DNA of 41,635 bases, taken from positions 1-41,635 of IMG/VR virus record IMGVR_UViG_3300020121_000089. One strand, given 5' to 3'. A program made the position numbers and the translations under genes. The notes beneath the pieces were generated by a model, which was given only the letters and a program-made list of their open reading frames with translations, was not told where the DNA came from and ran no database searches. Position 1 is the stretch's first letter. Every line of letters begins with the position of its first letter. Source of the DNA: a virus. This document shows positions 17,787 to 24,778 of the stretch, in pieces.

Positions 17787-17792
17787 GGATCT

Positions 17793-18698
17793 ATGGCCCC
17801 CATAACGATCAACCGCGGCCCGTGGAACGCCCTGATCGACGATTCCGGCGGAAACCTCGACGGGACACCGTGGACGAAGGATCAGATCAAACAAGTTCTG
17901 CTCGATCCGATCGACGCCGCTCTCGCCGCCGCCGCCGGCCTGGCGCTGCCCAACGTGTTCACCGCGAATCAGCGCATCGCCAAGGCGCGGCCCATGCTCG
18001 AGGCGCTGAATACTGGCGGGAGTGGGCTCGCGCGATTCGGCCAGATCGTGAACGCAAACCTAATCGCGGCGTCCAATCTCAGTCACGATGGGACAAATTG
18101 GAACGCTGATGATCCGACGCTACCGGCCGCGTTGTATTACCAAAGCGGCGGCGCGCATCAATTTTACGGATCGGCGGCCGCGCCGAATCCCCGTACGAAC
18201 CTCGTGACGATGCTCGCGATCAACCCTGCGAACAACGTTGTACTCCCGCAAGGGCAGATCACGTTTCCGGCGGTGCAGAATCCCAGTACGGATCCGAACA
18301 CGTTCGACGACTACGAAGAGGGCCTCTGGACGCCCGCTGTTCTATTCGGCGGTGCCGCCGTCGGGATGGTTTACAACGAGCAGAAAGGCTGGTACGTGAA
18401 GATCGGCGGCTGGATTTGGGCCGGCCTGCGGATCATCCTCGGCAACAAAGGATCATCAGTTGGATCCGCCACGATCACGGGCCTGCCCTTCGCCGATCGC
18501 GACGGCGGCAACGTCGGCGGCAATTTCAATTATTTCGGCGCGATGAACGCCGGCGTGGCGAACATGCCCTCGATGTACATCACCAACGCCACGATCACGC
18601 CGGCACTTGGCGCGGCCGGCGGGATCATCATCATGGACAACACGAGTTTTAATCCCGGCTCGTTGATCGGGGCCCTGATGTACCGCACGCCCACGTAG
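17793..18698 (+). CDS. Tail fibre protein
   Basis: A 301-residue adhesin candidate. Residues about 60-160 look like a shaft or attachment part. From FDDYEEGLWTPAVLFGGAAVG (about 170) onward it carries the widespread fibre C-terminal pattern: G-x-YVKIGGWIWAGLRI, NKGSSVGSATITGLPF, then a glycine-rich end. Such domains form trimeric tips that bind host surface. Base composition is a little less GC-rich around 18000-18130 than in its neighbours, consistent with exchange of fibre modules. Confidence 0.82.
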   Translation: MAPITINRGPWNALIDDSGGNLDGTPWTKDQIKQVLLDPIDAALAAAAGLALPNVFTANQRIAKARPMLEALNTGGSGLARFGQIVNANLIAASNLSHDGTNWNADDPTLPAALYYQSGGAHQFYGSAAAPNPRTNLVTMLAINPANNVVLPQGQITFPAVQNPSTDPNTFDDYEEGLWTPAVLFGGAAVGMVYNEQKGWYVKIGGWIWAGLRIILGNKGSSVGSATITGLPFADRDGGNVGGNFNYFGAMNAGVANMPSMYITNATITPALGAAGGIIIMDNTSFNPGSLIGALMYRTPT

Positions 18699-18715
18699 AG
18701 AAAAAGGATCGCCCA

Positions 18716-19003
18716 ATGCTCACCGAAGAAACCGTTATCGACCGGATTGAGATCGACGAACGCGGCAACGTGGCCGTGCGGCGCGCGTCGTTCATTTTGC
18801 GCGACGGCGTTCGACTGTCGCCGATGTATCACCGCACCGTGTATGAGCCGGGCGCGGATCTCAATGCCGAAGCCTCGATCGTAAAGGCGATCGCCGCGCT
18901 CGTGTGGACGCCGGACGTTATCGACACCGCCATCAGACACCGCGAGGCCGCCCTGGCCGCGCTCGTGACGCCACCGGAAGCACAAGGGGGAACAGCACCA
19001 TGA
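18716..19003 (+). CDS. Conserved small tail-region protein (95 aa)
   Basis: A 95-residue protein of a type common next to tail fibre genes: EETVIDRIEIDERGNVAVRRA, ILRDGVRLSPMYHRTVYEPG, then AAIAALVWTPDVIDTAIRHRE-like helix. Function unknown, possibly a fibre accessory. AAAAAGGATC upstream serves as ribosome-binding site. Its stop overlaps the next start by four bases. Confidence 0.65.
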   Translation: MLTEETVIDRIEIDERGNVAVRRASFILRDGVRLSPMYHRTVYEPGADLNAEASIVKAIAALVWTPDVIDTAIRHREAALAALVTPPEAQGGTAP

Positions 19004-20421
19004 CCGTTCACAAACAGAAACCGTACGGCGATCCCGATCGCCCCACGTCGCACCGCGGCGAACCGCCGCCGAATATCGAATTCAACGTGACGGCAGTCGA
19101 CGAGGCCGGCGCACTGATCACGAAGCCGCTCGTGATCCGCATCGATGCCGGCCTGAGCGGCACGGTACGAAACACCAATCCGGCGAACTTCTACAACGGG
19201 CCGCCGTTGACGCCGCCGTGGGCGGGAAGCATCGAGGTAAGTGCCGACGGCTACGCGCCCTTCAGTACCGGCGCTGAGCCCGGCTTGACGGGCAGCGGGG
19301 GGCCGTTCGTGGAGCTGAGCGACAAAACGATCAACTTCACGGCCGTCCTGAAACCCTCAAGTTTTAAGCGGGCCCCCGACGTGCCCGTCATCGTACGGGG
19401 GCCGCTGCTGCCGTTTCCTGAGCCCGTCAACTATTACACGACGCTCCCGTGGACGCCGCCGCAGGATCGGAACTATCTGCGCGGCGACTATTGGGGCGTC
19501 GAGATGCCAGGCGCGCCGCAGGTGCCGGGCGTGGGCCGGAAGTACGAACGGATCTTTGCGTGGTTCCTCGATCGCTATCCGATGGACTTTCAGAAGGAAT
19601 ACCTGACGAAGTACGGCGGCTACGGCTACACGCATTTCCTGCTCTCGTACGCCGACAGCACCGGCCCGACGAACAACCCCGGCAAAACGCCGGGCAACGG
19701 GCACACGCTCGATCAGTTTCTCGAGTCCTGCGCGCTTGTGAAGCGGTACGTGAAATACCTGCACGTCCGGTTCGGCTCGAAAGATTTTCAGCCGGCGAAT
19801 ATGACGCCGCAGCAGTGGGCCGACTTCGTGGATCCCGTGTTCGAGGCGCTCGTCGCCGCCAAGCTCGTCGATGAGGTGAGCCTCGGATGGGAACTCAATC
19901 TGTGGAACACGCCAGGCCAACCGCTGATCGATTCGTTGCGCCACCTCGGGCAGAAAGCGCACGCCGCCGGCCTCACGAGCTGGCAGCATTTCTCGCCGCA
20001 CTACACCTCGTGGTTTGCCGACGGCGACGATCGCGGCCGGTTCGGCTGGTACGACGATCTCGCCAACGACGTCGACGGCCTCAACTATCAAACGATGGGC
20101 CCGCACTGGTCGCCGCAAATGTTGCAGGCCCGCATGGTGGATACGCTCTACCAGTTCGGGCAGCGCGGCAACGATTACCTGTTCCGCATGGAAGAAGATC
20201 TGGCGTTCTGGATGTGGGATACCGACACCGTGCAGGTACAAGTCGACGACGCGGTGGACGCCGCCGGCAATCCGATCCTGTCGACCGTGAGCGTGACGCC
20301 GGAAGATTCGAACGTGCGCGGCTACGTGTCGTGCTGCACGATCGATGACGTGAAACACACCGACGCGAAGGTGTGGGGCTACGGCAACGGCGGCCGCATG
20401 CCCGACGGCTCGAGGCTTTGA
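19000..20421 (+). CDS. Tail-associated protein, possible barrel-fold glycosidase
   Basis: A 473-residue protein. Residues 1-110 look like a beta-sandwich adaptor (IEFNVTAVDEAGALITKPLV, SIEVSADGYAPF). From about 150 it has alternating helices and strands like a TIM barrel: RIFAWFLDRYPMDF, YTHFLLSYADS, VKYLHVRFGS, EVSLGWELNLWNTPGQPL, SWQHFSPHYTSW, DVDGLNYQTMGPHW, YLFRMEEDLAFWMWDTD. Acidic residues at strand ends (the E of GWELN, the E-E-D of RMEED) could be catalytic, as in glycoside hydrolases. That role is inference. It may cut capsule, lipopolysaccharide or peptidoglycan. Starts by overlap with the upstream stop. Confidence 0.6.
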   Translation: MTVHKQKPYGDPDRPTSHRGEPPPNIEFNVTAVDEAGALITKPLVIRIDAGLSGTVRNTNPANFYNGPPLTPPWAGSIEVSADGYAPFSTGAEPGLTGSGGPFVELSDKTINFTAVLKPSSFKRAPDVPVIVRGPLLPFPEPVNYYTTLPWTPPQDRNYLRGDYWGVEMPGAPQVPGVGRKYERIFAWFLDRYPMDFQKEYLTKYGGYGYTHFLLSYADSTGPTNNPGKTPGNGHTLDQFLESCALVKRYVKYLHVRFGSKDFQPANMTPQQWADFVDPVFEALVAAKLVDEVSLGWELNLWNTPGQPLIDSLRHLGQKAHAAGLTSWQHFSPHYTSWFADGDDRGRFGWYDDLANDVDGLNYQTMGPHWSPQMLQARMVDTLYQFGQRGNDYLFRMEEDLAFWMWDTDTVQVQVDDAVDAAGNPILSTVSVTPEDSNVRGYVSCCTIDDVKHTDAKVWGYGNGGRMPDGSRL

Positions 20422-20434
20422 AAAGGAAACGAAC

Positions 20435-20869
20435 ATGCCAACACAGATCGCAGACAACCTGTACACGTGGACGATCACGCTAGCCGATGGCTCGACACGT
20501 ACCGTGCTCGCCTCGTCGATGCAGAGCGCGATCGGCGGGATCTTTCCGTCGCCCGTCACAAACGCGGTACGGGGCCCGGCTTTTAACACTGACGGGCCGC
20601 CGCCGACGGTCGCGGCGCTCGCACCGGCAACCGCCGTAATCGGCGGGGCGAATTTCACGCTGCACGTGACGGGTACCGGATTCAAGCCGGGCGCGGTGAT
20701 CGTGTTCGCCGGCGTGGACGAGCCGACAACGTTCGTCTCGGCGACCGAAGTAACGACGCTGGTAAATATGGCGGTGTGGCACGGCCCCGATGCGCTGCCG
20801 GTCAGCGTGCGCTCGCTCGCAGGCCAGGAAAGCAACGCGCTCACGTTCACATTCACCGCCACCGAATGA
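20435..20869 (+). CDS. IPT/TIG-domain tail protein
   Basis: A 144-residue protein. Residues about 55-142 match an immunoglobulin-like IPT/TIG domain: PTVAALAPATAVIGGANFTLHVTG, TGFKPGAVIVFAG, ATEVTTLVNMAVW, LPVSVRSLAGQESNALTFTF. Such domains are common in phage tails and bind carbohydrate or extend fibres. Preceded by AAAAGGAAACGAAC, a usable ribosome-binding sequence. Confidence 0.8.
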   Translation: MPTQIADNLYTWTITLADGSTRTVLASSMQSAIGGIFPSPVTNAVRGPAFNTDGPPPTVAALAPATAVIGGANFTLHVTGTGFKPGAVIVFAGVDEPTTFVSATEVTTLVNMAVWHGPDALPVSVRSLAGQESNALTFTFTATE

Positions 20870-20884
20870 TGAGGGCCGAACACC

Positions 20885-22240
20885 ATGAAACAACCGCGAC
20901 GACCTACGCGCCCGCGACATGCGTCGGATATACCGGCGGCCGTTGATTACATCAACCAAGCGAAAGCAACGCTCGATCTCGCGCTCGAGGCTTTGCAAGG
21001 CAGTACACCGGAGCCGCCTGAGCCGCCGCCTGACGGCGACACCATTCCGGTGGCGGCGGGCACGCCGCTCCAGCCGGTGATCGACGCGGCGGCCGCGGGG
21101 AGTGTCCTGGCGCTTGCGCCTGGCAGCTATCAGGGCAGCCTCGTGCTTCGTCAGCCGGTGACGCTGCAACCGCAGGCCGTCGTCCCCAACGGGCGCGCCA
21201 CCGCGGCCGGGAACGGCGTCGAGATCATCGGCACGGCCGATGAGGACGCGATCACCGTCGAGGGCAGCGACGTCACGCTGTGCGGGCTGACGGTGCGCAC
21301 GTCGCACCAAAACCGGCAGCTCGTCGCGGTCACCGGGCCGAACGTTGTGATTGATCGGTGCAGCCTGCTCGGCGATCCGAGTTTCGGCGCGCACCGGGGC
21401 GTCATGTTGAACGGGGCCGGCGCACTGGTGACGCAGTGCCACGTGGACAACATCTTCGATATCGGCCGCGACACGCAGGCGATCTCCGGATGGGATGGTA
21501 CGCGCGACGTGGTGATCGACGACTGCTACCTCGAGGCGGCGGGCGAGGTGGTGATGTTCGGCGGGGCCGATTCGACCGCGCCCGATCGCATGCCGACGCA
21601 TATCCGCGTCACCAACTGCACGCTGACGAAAAACCCCGACTGGTACGCGAAGGGCGCGCAGATCAAGAACGCGCTCGAGCTGAAGTGCGCGGTCGATTTC
21701 GAGATGGAGAACTGTATCCTCGAATACGGCGGCACCTCAGAGGGGCAGGGCGCGTACCTGATTCTTCTGAGCACACGCAATCAGGACGGCACCGCGCCGT
21801 GGACGACGATCCAGCACGTACGGATCGCGCGCTGTCACGCGAGGCACGGCGGGGCCGGCATCAAGATCCTCGGCCGCGACGACGGGCAGCCATCGGTGAC
21901 GATGACCGATGTCGTGCTCGACGAGGTGATGTTCTCCGACATCAACCCCGATCAGTACGGCGGCGACGCGCGCGGCGTGACGATCATGGGCGCGCCCGAT
22001 GCGCTCACGTTGCAGAACGTCACGATCGAGGCGGTGCGCCTGGGCACGACGCTCTACTTGATCCCCGAGCCGTTGTATCCGACGAACCTCGTGCTCACGA
22101 ACATCAAACTGCCGCCCTCGGACTACGGGATGAAGATCGACGGCGGCGGCGCGGGCGTCGAGGCCTGGCAGGCCGCCATGCCCGACGCGGTGATCGAGCT
22201 GACGCCGGCCGATACCGGCGCGACCGACTATCCGCAGTAA
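20885..22240 (+). CDS. Right-handed beta-helix tailspike-like protein
   Basis: A 451-residue protein. After a helical and proline-rich N-terminus (about 1-55) the rest shows successive beta-helix coils: VIDAAAAGSVLALAPGSYQG, EGSDVTLCGLTVRTS, GPNVVIDRCSLLG, GAGALVTQCHVDNIFDIG, TRDVVIDDCYLEA, PTHIRVTNCTLTKN, VDFEMENCILEYGG, IQHVRIARCHARHGGAGI. These are the pectate-lyase-like repeats of tailspikes that bind or cut polysaccharide. No catalytic residues were pinned down. The C-terminus ends in an acidic Asp/Thr tail. Confidence 0.82.
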   Translation: MKQPRRPTRPRHASDIPAAVDYINQAKATLDLALEALQGSTPEPPEPPPDGDTIPVAAGTPLQPVIDAAAAGSVLALAPGSYQGSLVLRQPVTLQPQAVVPNGRATAAGNGVEIIGTADEDAITVEGSDVTLCGLTVRTSHQNRQLVAVTGPNVVIDRCSLLGDPSFGAHRGVMLNGAGALVTQCHVDNIFDIGRDTQAISGWDGTRDVVIDDCYLEAAGEVVMFGGADSTAPDRMPTHIRVTNCTLTKNPDWYAKGAQIKNALELKCAVDFEMENCILEYGGTSEGQGAYLILLSTRNQDGTAPWTTIQHVRIARCHARHGGAGIKILGRDDGQPSVTMTDVVLDEVMFSDINPDQYGGDARGVTIMGAPDALTLQNVTIEAVRLGTTLYLIPEPLYPTNLVLTNIKLPPSDYGMKIDGGGAGVEAWQAAMPDAVIELTPADTGATDYPQ

Positions 22241-22255
22241 GAAAAGGGAGACGCC

Positions 22256-22420
22256 ATGACGCTGCTCAATGTCTCGATCGTGCTGGCGATCGCCGCGTTC
22301 GTTCTGACGATCTGCGCGGCCGCGGGGATCGGCCGCGTGCCGTTATGGGTAGCCGTGCTGTTGCTCTCCCTGCTCGCGATCCTGCGGGCCTGGCCGGCCG
22401 GCTGGCCGCCGGGGCGGTGA
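22256..22420 (+). CDS. Small two-helix membrane protein, holin candidate (54 aa)
   Basis: A 54-residue frame with GGGAG six bases before its ATG. Two hydrophobic segments, about residues 3-27 (LLNVSIVLAIAAFVLTICAA) and 32-46 (PLWVAVLLLSLLAIL), are joined by a short polar turn GIGR. A tiny two-span protein after the fibre genes fits a holin-like role, but there is no recognised family and no endolysin beside it. Confidence 0.6.
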   Translation: MTLLNVSIVLAIAAFVLTICAAAGIGRVPLWVAVLLLSLLAILRAWPAGWPPGR

Positions 22421-22423
22421 ACG

Positions 22424-22699
22424 GTGTGCGCGGCCGCCCGCCGGGGCCCTGGTGGTTCCTTTGGAGGAACATTCACGGTCCTGGCGCTCGTCGTGCTGCT
22501 CGAGCTGTCGGCCGGCGGCTGCGCCCGCCTGGCGCAAAACGTCGTCGCTCAAGGCCAGGCGGCGCGCATGCTGCCGCGGTTCGCGACGTGCCCCGACGGC
22601 GAGGCGATCCGGCTGTTGATCGATCGGCGGTGCCCCGGCGGCGTGTGCGGCTACTCGTGCCTGCCGGGCCGATGGGATCCGCCGAACGGGGAGTGGTGA
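22424..22699 (+). CDS. Small secreted or lipoprotein candidate (91 aa)
   Basis: After a short basic start there is a hydrophobic segment TVLALVVLLELSAGGC, which may be a signal peptide. The lipobox-like S-A-G-G-C is imperfect. The rest has five cysteines (FATCPDGEAIRLLIDRRCPGGVC, YSC) and ends GRWDPPNGEW. It could be a spanin-type outer membrane lipoprotein; this is inference from size and position. The start is uncertain: GTG 22424 is given. A strong GGAGGA at 22463-22468 lies inside the frame, where only non-standard codons follow at proper spacing. Confidence 0.55.
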   Translation: MCAAARRGPGGSFGGTFTVLALVVLLELSAGGCARLAQNVVAQGQAARMLPRFATCPDGEAIRLLIDRRCPGGVCGYSCLPGRWDPPNGEW

Positions 22700-22703
22700 C
22701 GTT

Positions 22704-22787
22704 GTGAGCCTCGATCTGCTGGTGTCGATCGGCGCGCTCGTGGTCGTGCTGATCGTGCTCGGCGCGCTGCTGCTGAAAAAAGAATAG
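22704..22787 (+). CDS. Single-span membrane peptide (27 aa)
   Basis: A 27-residue frame of 20 mainly hydrophobic residues (LLVSIGALVVVLIVLGALLL) ending in KKE. GGGGAG lies about ten bases before GTG 22704, and the gene begins right after the preceding stop. Hydrophobic span plus positive end and the tight spacing support translation. It may help lysis or be an anchor; unknown. Confidence 0.5.
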   Translation: MSLDLLVSIGALVVVLIVLGALLLKKE

Positions 22788-22789
22788 GG

Positions 22790-22834
22790 GCGGCCGCCCA
22801 AACTGCATTTCGAAAGTGCAGAACCGGCGGCCGC
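22790..22834. terminator. Nested inverted-repeat hairpin at the end of the late operon
   Basis: Outer arms GCGGCCGCC (22790-22798) and GGCGGCCGC (22826-22834) are exact complements. Between them CTGCATTTCGAAAGTGCAG (22803-22821) is itself a near-perfect palindrome. The spacers are 4 bases on each side. It lies between the convergent late and integrase transcripts. On the minus strand it is followed, after 8 bases, by six T residues (22781-22776), so it may terminate leftward transcripts and possibly both. Confidence 0.65.
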
Positions 22835-22898
22835 GAGGCACCTTGTGCGCGTGCCGCTCGAGCACGCGATTCCTTGGGAAATTCGATCGGCCGGTGGC

Positions 22899-22916
22899 GA
22901 GCGGTTCGAGAACCGC
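22899..22916. repeat. Arm-type repeat, family GAGYGGTTCGAGAR, copy 1
   Basis: GAGCGGTTCGAGAA at 22899-22912 matches copies at 23138-23151 and 23297-23310. In this copy GCGGTTC and GAACCGC (22901-22907, 22910-22916) also form a perfect palindrome around two bases. It may be a binding site for the integrase or an excision factor. Confidence 0.5.
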
Positions 22917-22918
22917 CC

Positions 22919-22931
22919 GCAGTGGATCTAT
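22919..22931 (+). repeat. 13-base direct repeat beside attP core, copy 1
   Basis: GCAGTGGATCTAT occurs here and again at 23062-23074, so the two copies lie on either side of the tRNA-like core (22943-22987). That placing is what arm-type integrase sites show. Confidence 0.55.
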
Positions 22932-22942
22932 GTGGCTGTAAG

Positions 22943-22987
22943 TGGTGGGCGCTACACGACTTGAACGTGTGACCTCGTGCGTGTGAA
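22943..22987 (-). other. attP: attP core: 3' half of a tRNA-Val(CAC) gene
   Basis: Read on the minus strand these 45 bases give an anticodon loop TTCACAC (anticodon CAC), the 3' anticodon stem GCACG, variable AGGTC, a T-stem ACACG pairing with CGTGT around the loop TTCAAGT, the acceptor strand AGCGCCC, discriminator A and CCA. The 5' half of a tRNA is absent: the bases before the loop do not pair with GCACG. Phages carry such a half to rebuild the host tRNA on integration. It lies 420 bases from the integrase gene. A full tRNA beginning GGGCGCT is predicted at attB in the host. Confidence 0.88.
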
Positions 22988-23061
22988 AAACGACGCGCCG
23001 GCCCCACGAATCGCGAAAACACTGAGGAAAAACGCCGAAACACGCCCGAAACCGGCCTCGA

Positions 23062-23074
23062 GCAGTGGATCTAT
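23062..23074 (+). repeat. 13-base direct repeat beside attP core, copy 2
   Basis: Second copy of GCAGTGGATCTAT, 143 bases from the first, on the integrase side of the core. Confidence 0.55.
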
Positions 23075-23136
23075 TTGCGCGACAAAATGCGCTGTTTTAC
23101 GCCCAAATCCGATCGGCTGCGATCCCCGCTCCAGTT

Positions 23137-23169
23137 CGAGTGGTTCGAGAAGCACAAGGCGCATCGTGC
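23137..23169 (+). repeat. 33-base direct repeat in attP region, copy 1
   Basis: Begins CGAGTGGTTCGAGAAGCACA and ends GCATCGTGC. It matches 23296-23328 at 30 of 33 positions and contains the GAGTGGTTCGAGA motif seen also at 22899. Probable arm-type site. Confidence 0.6.
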
Positions 23170-23188
23170 CCGCTCGAGGGCCGGCCGG

Positions 23189-23273
23189 CGAACCTATGAC
23201 CTCGTGCATATCAGGCACAAGCTCTATCTCGCTCGAGCGTCCACTTTTCGATCCGCACAAGGCCATAGGTTCG
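23189..23273. repeat. Inverted repeat in attP region
   Basis: CGAACCTATGACC (23189-23201) and GGCCATAGGTTCG (23261-23273) are reverse complements at 12 of 13 positions. Between them the sequence holds a second GACCTCGTGC, also present in the attP core at 22971-22980. No gene is supported in 22835-23404. Confidence 0.5.
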
Positions 23274-23295
23274 AACCCGAACGCCGGAACCGCCG

Positions 23296-23328
23296 CGAGT
23301 GGTTCGAGAGGCACAAGCGGCATCGTGC
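23296..23328 (+). repeat. 33-base direct repeat in attP region, copy 2
   Basis: Second copy of the 23137-23169 element, 159 bases downstream, differing at three positions. Confidence 0.6.
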
Positions 23329-23404
23329 GACGTTCGGGGATCGTATCAGAAAGGCGAGGAAGGGCCGCCGAGCGCCCGTGGGGGCACTCGGCGACGGGGG
23401 CAGG

Positions 23405-24778
23405 CTAACCGGCGGCGTCGGCTTTCGGCACGAGCCTGAGGGCCGCGGGCGCGTTCAGGGGCACCGTAAAGAGGTGATCGAGATAGCGGGCCGTCGTGGC
23501 GTTCACGAGCAGCAGGATCGGGGCGACGGCGGCTTGCGTGTAGAAGCTCGTCGTGCGGCCCCCGCGGCTGCTGGCATGATCGAGCGCCCGCGACACGCCG
23601 GGATCCTGGCGCACCTTACCCGAGCGATCGACGAGGCCGGCCGAGGCGATGCTCGCGGCCGTCGCGAGGCTGTGCTTCAGGTGGTAGAGCGTCATGCCCG
23701 ACAAGTCGACGACGACGCCCTGCTCGGCGAGCGCGGCCTGGGCCCGCCGGCAAGCACGCCGGAAGGCCTTGTTCAACGACGCGACGGAAAACTTGCCCCA
23801 CGCGGCCGGCTCGGCGGCGAACGCGCGCATCGCCTCGACGCCCCACGGGGTAAGCGGGATCGTTTCGGGGGCGGGCACGCGCTTCTGCCGGCCCTTGTGC
23901 CGCGCCGGTTTGGTGAGCGTGATCGCGCCCGCGATCATGTCCTCGCGCGAGGCCTCGGGCAGATCGTGAAACGCGCTCGCGGGCTCGAGCTGCTGCAACT
24001 GTTTCGGCGTGATATGGATCCACGCCAGCACCGCCAGGCGCAACTCGGAGATCAGCGACGAGCGGCCGAACCGCGACGGGAACTGCCGCAGGATCTCGCG
24101 CACGATCCGCATATCCTGCCCGGCGAGCTGCGCGCCTTGCGTGGGCCGCGTTTTGACACGCGCGATCGGATTCACGGCCGTCGGATCGTCCTGATCGAGC
24201 ACGGTGAACAGGTGAAAGAGCGCCATCCGGTAGTGGTTCGACGTGCCGGCGTGTTCCGTCGGATCGAGATCGGCGTCGCTCGGCGCGAACGCGATCGCGA
24301 GGATCTCGCGGATCCGTTTCAGATCGAGTTTCGTGCGCGCCACCTGGCCGAGCGTGCGGCCGTGGTTCGGCACCGGCTGCCCGGCCTTCGCCGCGGCGGC
24401 CTCGGCCTGCACTTGCGCGACGCTCAGCACCGGCGCGCCGAGGGCCGCCGGCTGCGCGCACCAAAAGGCCCCCTGCTGTGTGCGGCGCGTTTTGTTGTCC
24501 TTCGTGAGCCCGCCGATCGCGAGGTACTGCTGCCAGTCGCCCGCGAGCGTGCCGCGGGCCGGGCCCTCGGCGCGTTTTTTCAGAAACGCCGCGCGCGTGG
24601 TGTCCTGCCACCGCAGGATCTTGTCGAGCGGCGTGCCAGGATCCCAACTCGCCTGGGCCTTGTCGGCCGTCGCGCCTGATCCGACTTTCACGCGGGAGTA
24701 GTAGCCGCCGTTCGGTTGTGCGTAAATGCCCGCCGGCAGGCCGCCGGCCTCGAGGTTGTACGGTGTCGTCGGTTTCAT
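23405..24778 (-). CDS. int: Tyrosine recombinase / integrase, atypical catalytic residues
   Basis: A 457-residue protein at the end of the lysogeny operon, next to attP. The catalytic-domain pattern is visible: LRLAVLAWIHITPKQLQQLEP (246-266, box I position), a beta-hairpin KGRQKRV, LYHLKHSLATAAS (364-376, box II position), ALDHASS (398-404) and FYTQA with the likely nucleophile Tyr413. The box I arginine of other integrases appears as His255 and the H-x-x-R of box II as Y-H-L-K (365-368). The N-terminal 210 residues would bind arm and core DNA. Whether it is active is not known, but the intact attP argues for it. ATG 24778 overlaps the upstream stop. Confidence 0.8.
   Translation of the reverse strand: MKPTTPYNLEAGGLPAGIYAQPNGGYYSRVKVGSGATADKAQASWDPGTPLDKILRWQDTTRAAFLKKRAEGPARGTLAGDWQQYLAIGGLTKDNKTRRTQQGAFWCAQPAALGAPVLSVAQVQAEAAAAKAGQPVPNHGRTLGQVARTKLDLKRIREILAIAFAPSDADLDPTEHAGTSNHYRMALFHLFTVLDQDDPTAVNPIARVKTRPTQGAQLAGQDMRIVREILRQFPSRFGRSSLISELRLAVLAWIHITPKQLQQLEPASAFHDLPEASREDMIAGAITLTKPARHKGRQKRVPAPETIPLTPWGVEAMRAFAAEPAAWGKFSVASLNKAFRRACRRAQAALAEQGVVVDLSGMTLYHLKHSLATAASIASAGLVDRSGKVRQDPGVSRALDHASSRGGRTTSFYTQAAVAPILLLVNATTARYLDHLFTVPLNAPAALRLVPKADAAG

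Noticed and set aside
22943-22987. Complete tRNA gene
   Set aside because: Only the 3' half is present. The bases 5' of the anticodon loop do not pair with the 3' anticodon stem and no D-arm or 5' acceptor strand follows.
23262-23285. GGTTCGAACCC-like T-loop suggesting another tRNA on the plus strand
   Set aside because: Flanking bases do not form a T-stem and no CCA or acceptor follows.
22899-23328. CRISPR array
   Set aside because: Repeats are of different families and irregular spacing, with only two or three copies each.
22952-23408. Open frames on both strands in the attP region
   Set aside because: Low-complexity translations with no motif, overlapping the tRNA half and the repeats.
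23075-24679. Long open frame on the plus strand opposite the integrase
   Set aside because: Arg/His-rich antisense shadow of the integrase, which has clear family segments on the minus strand.
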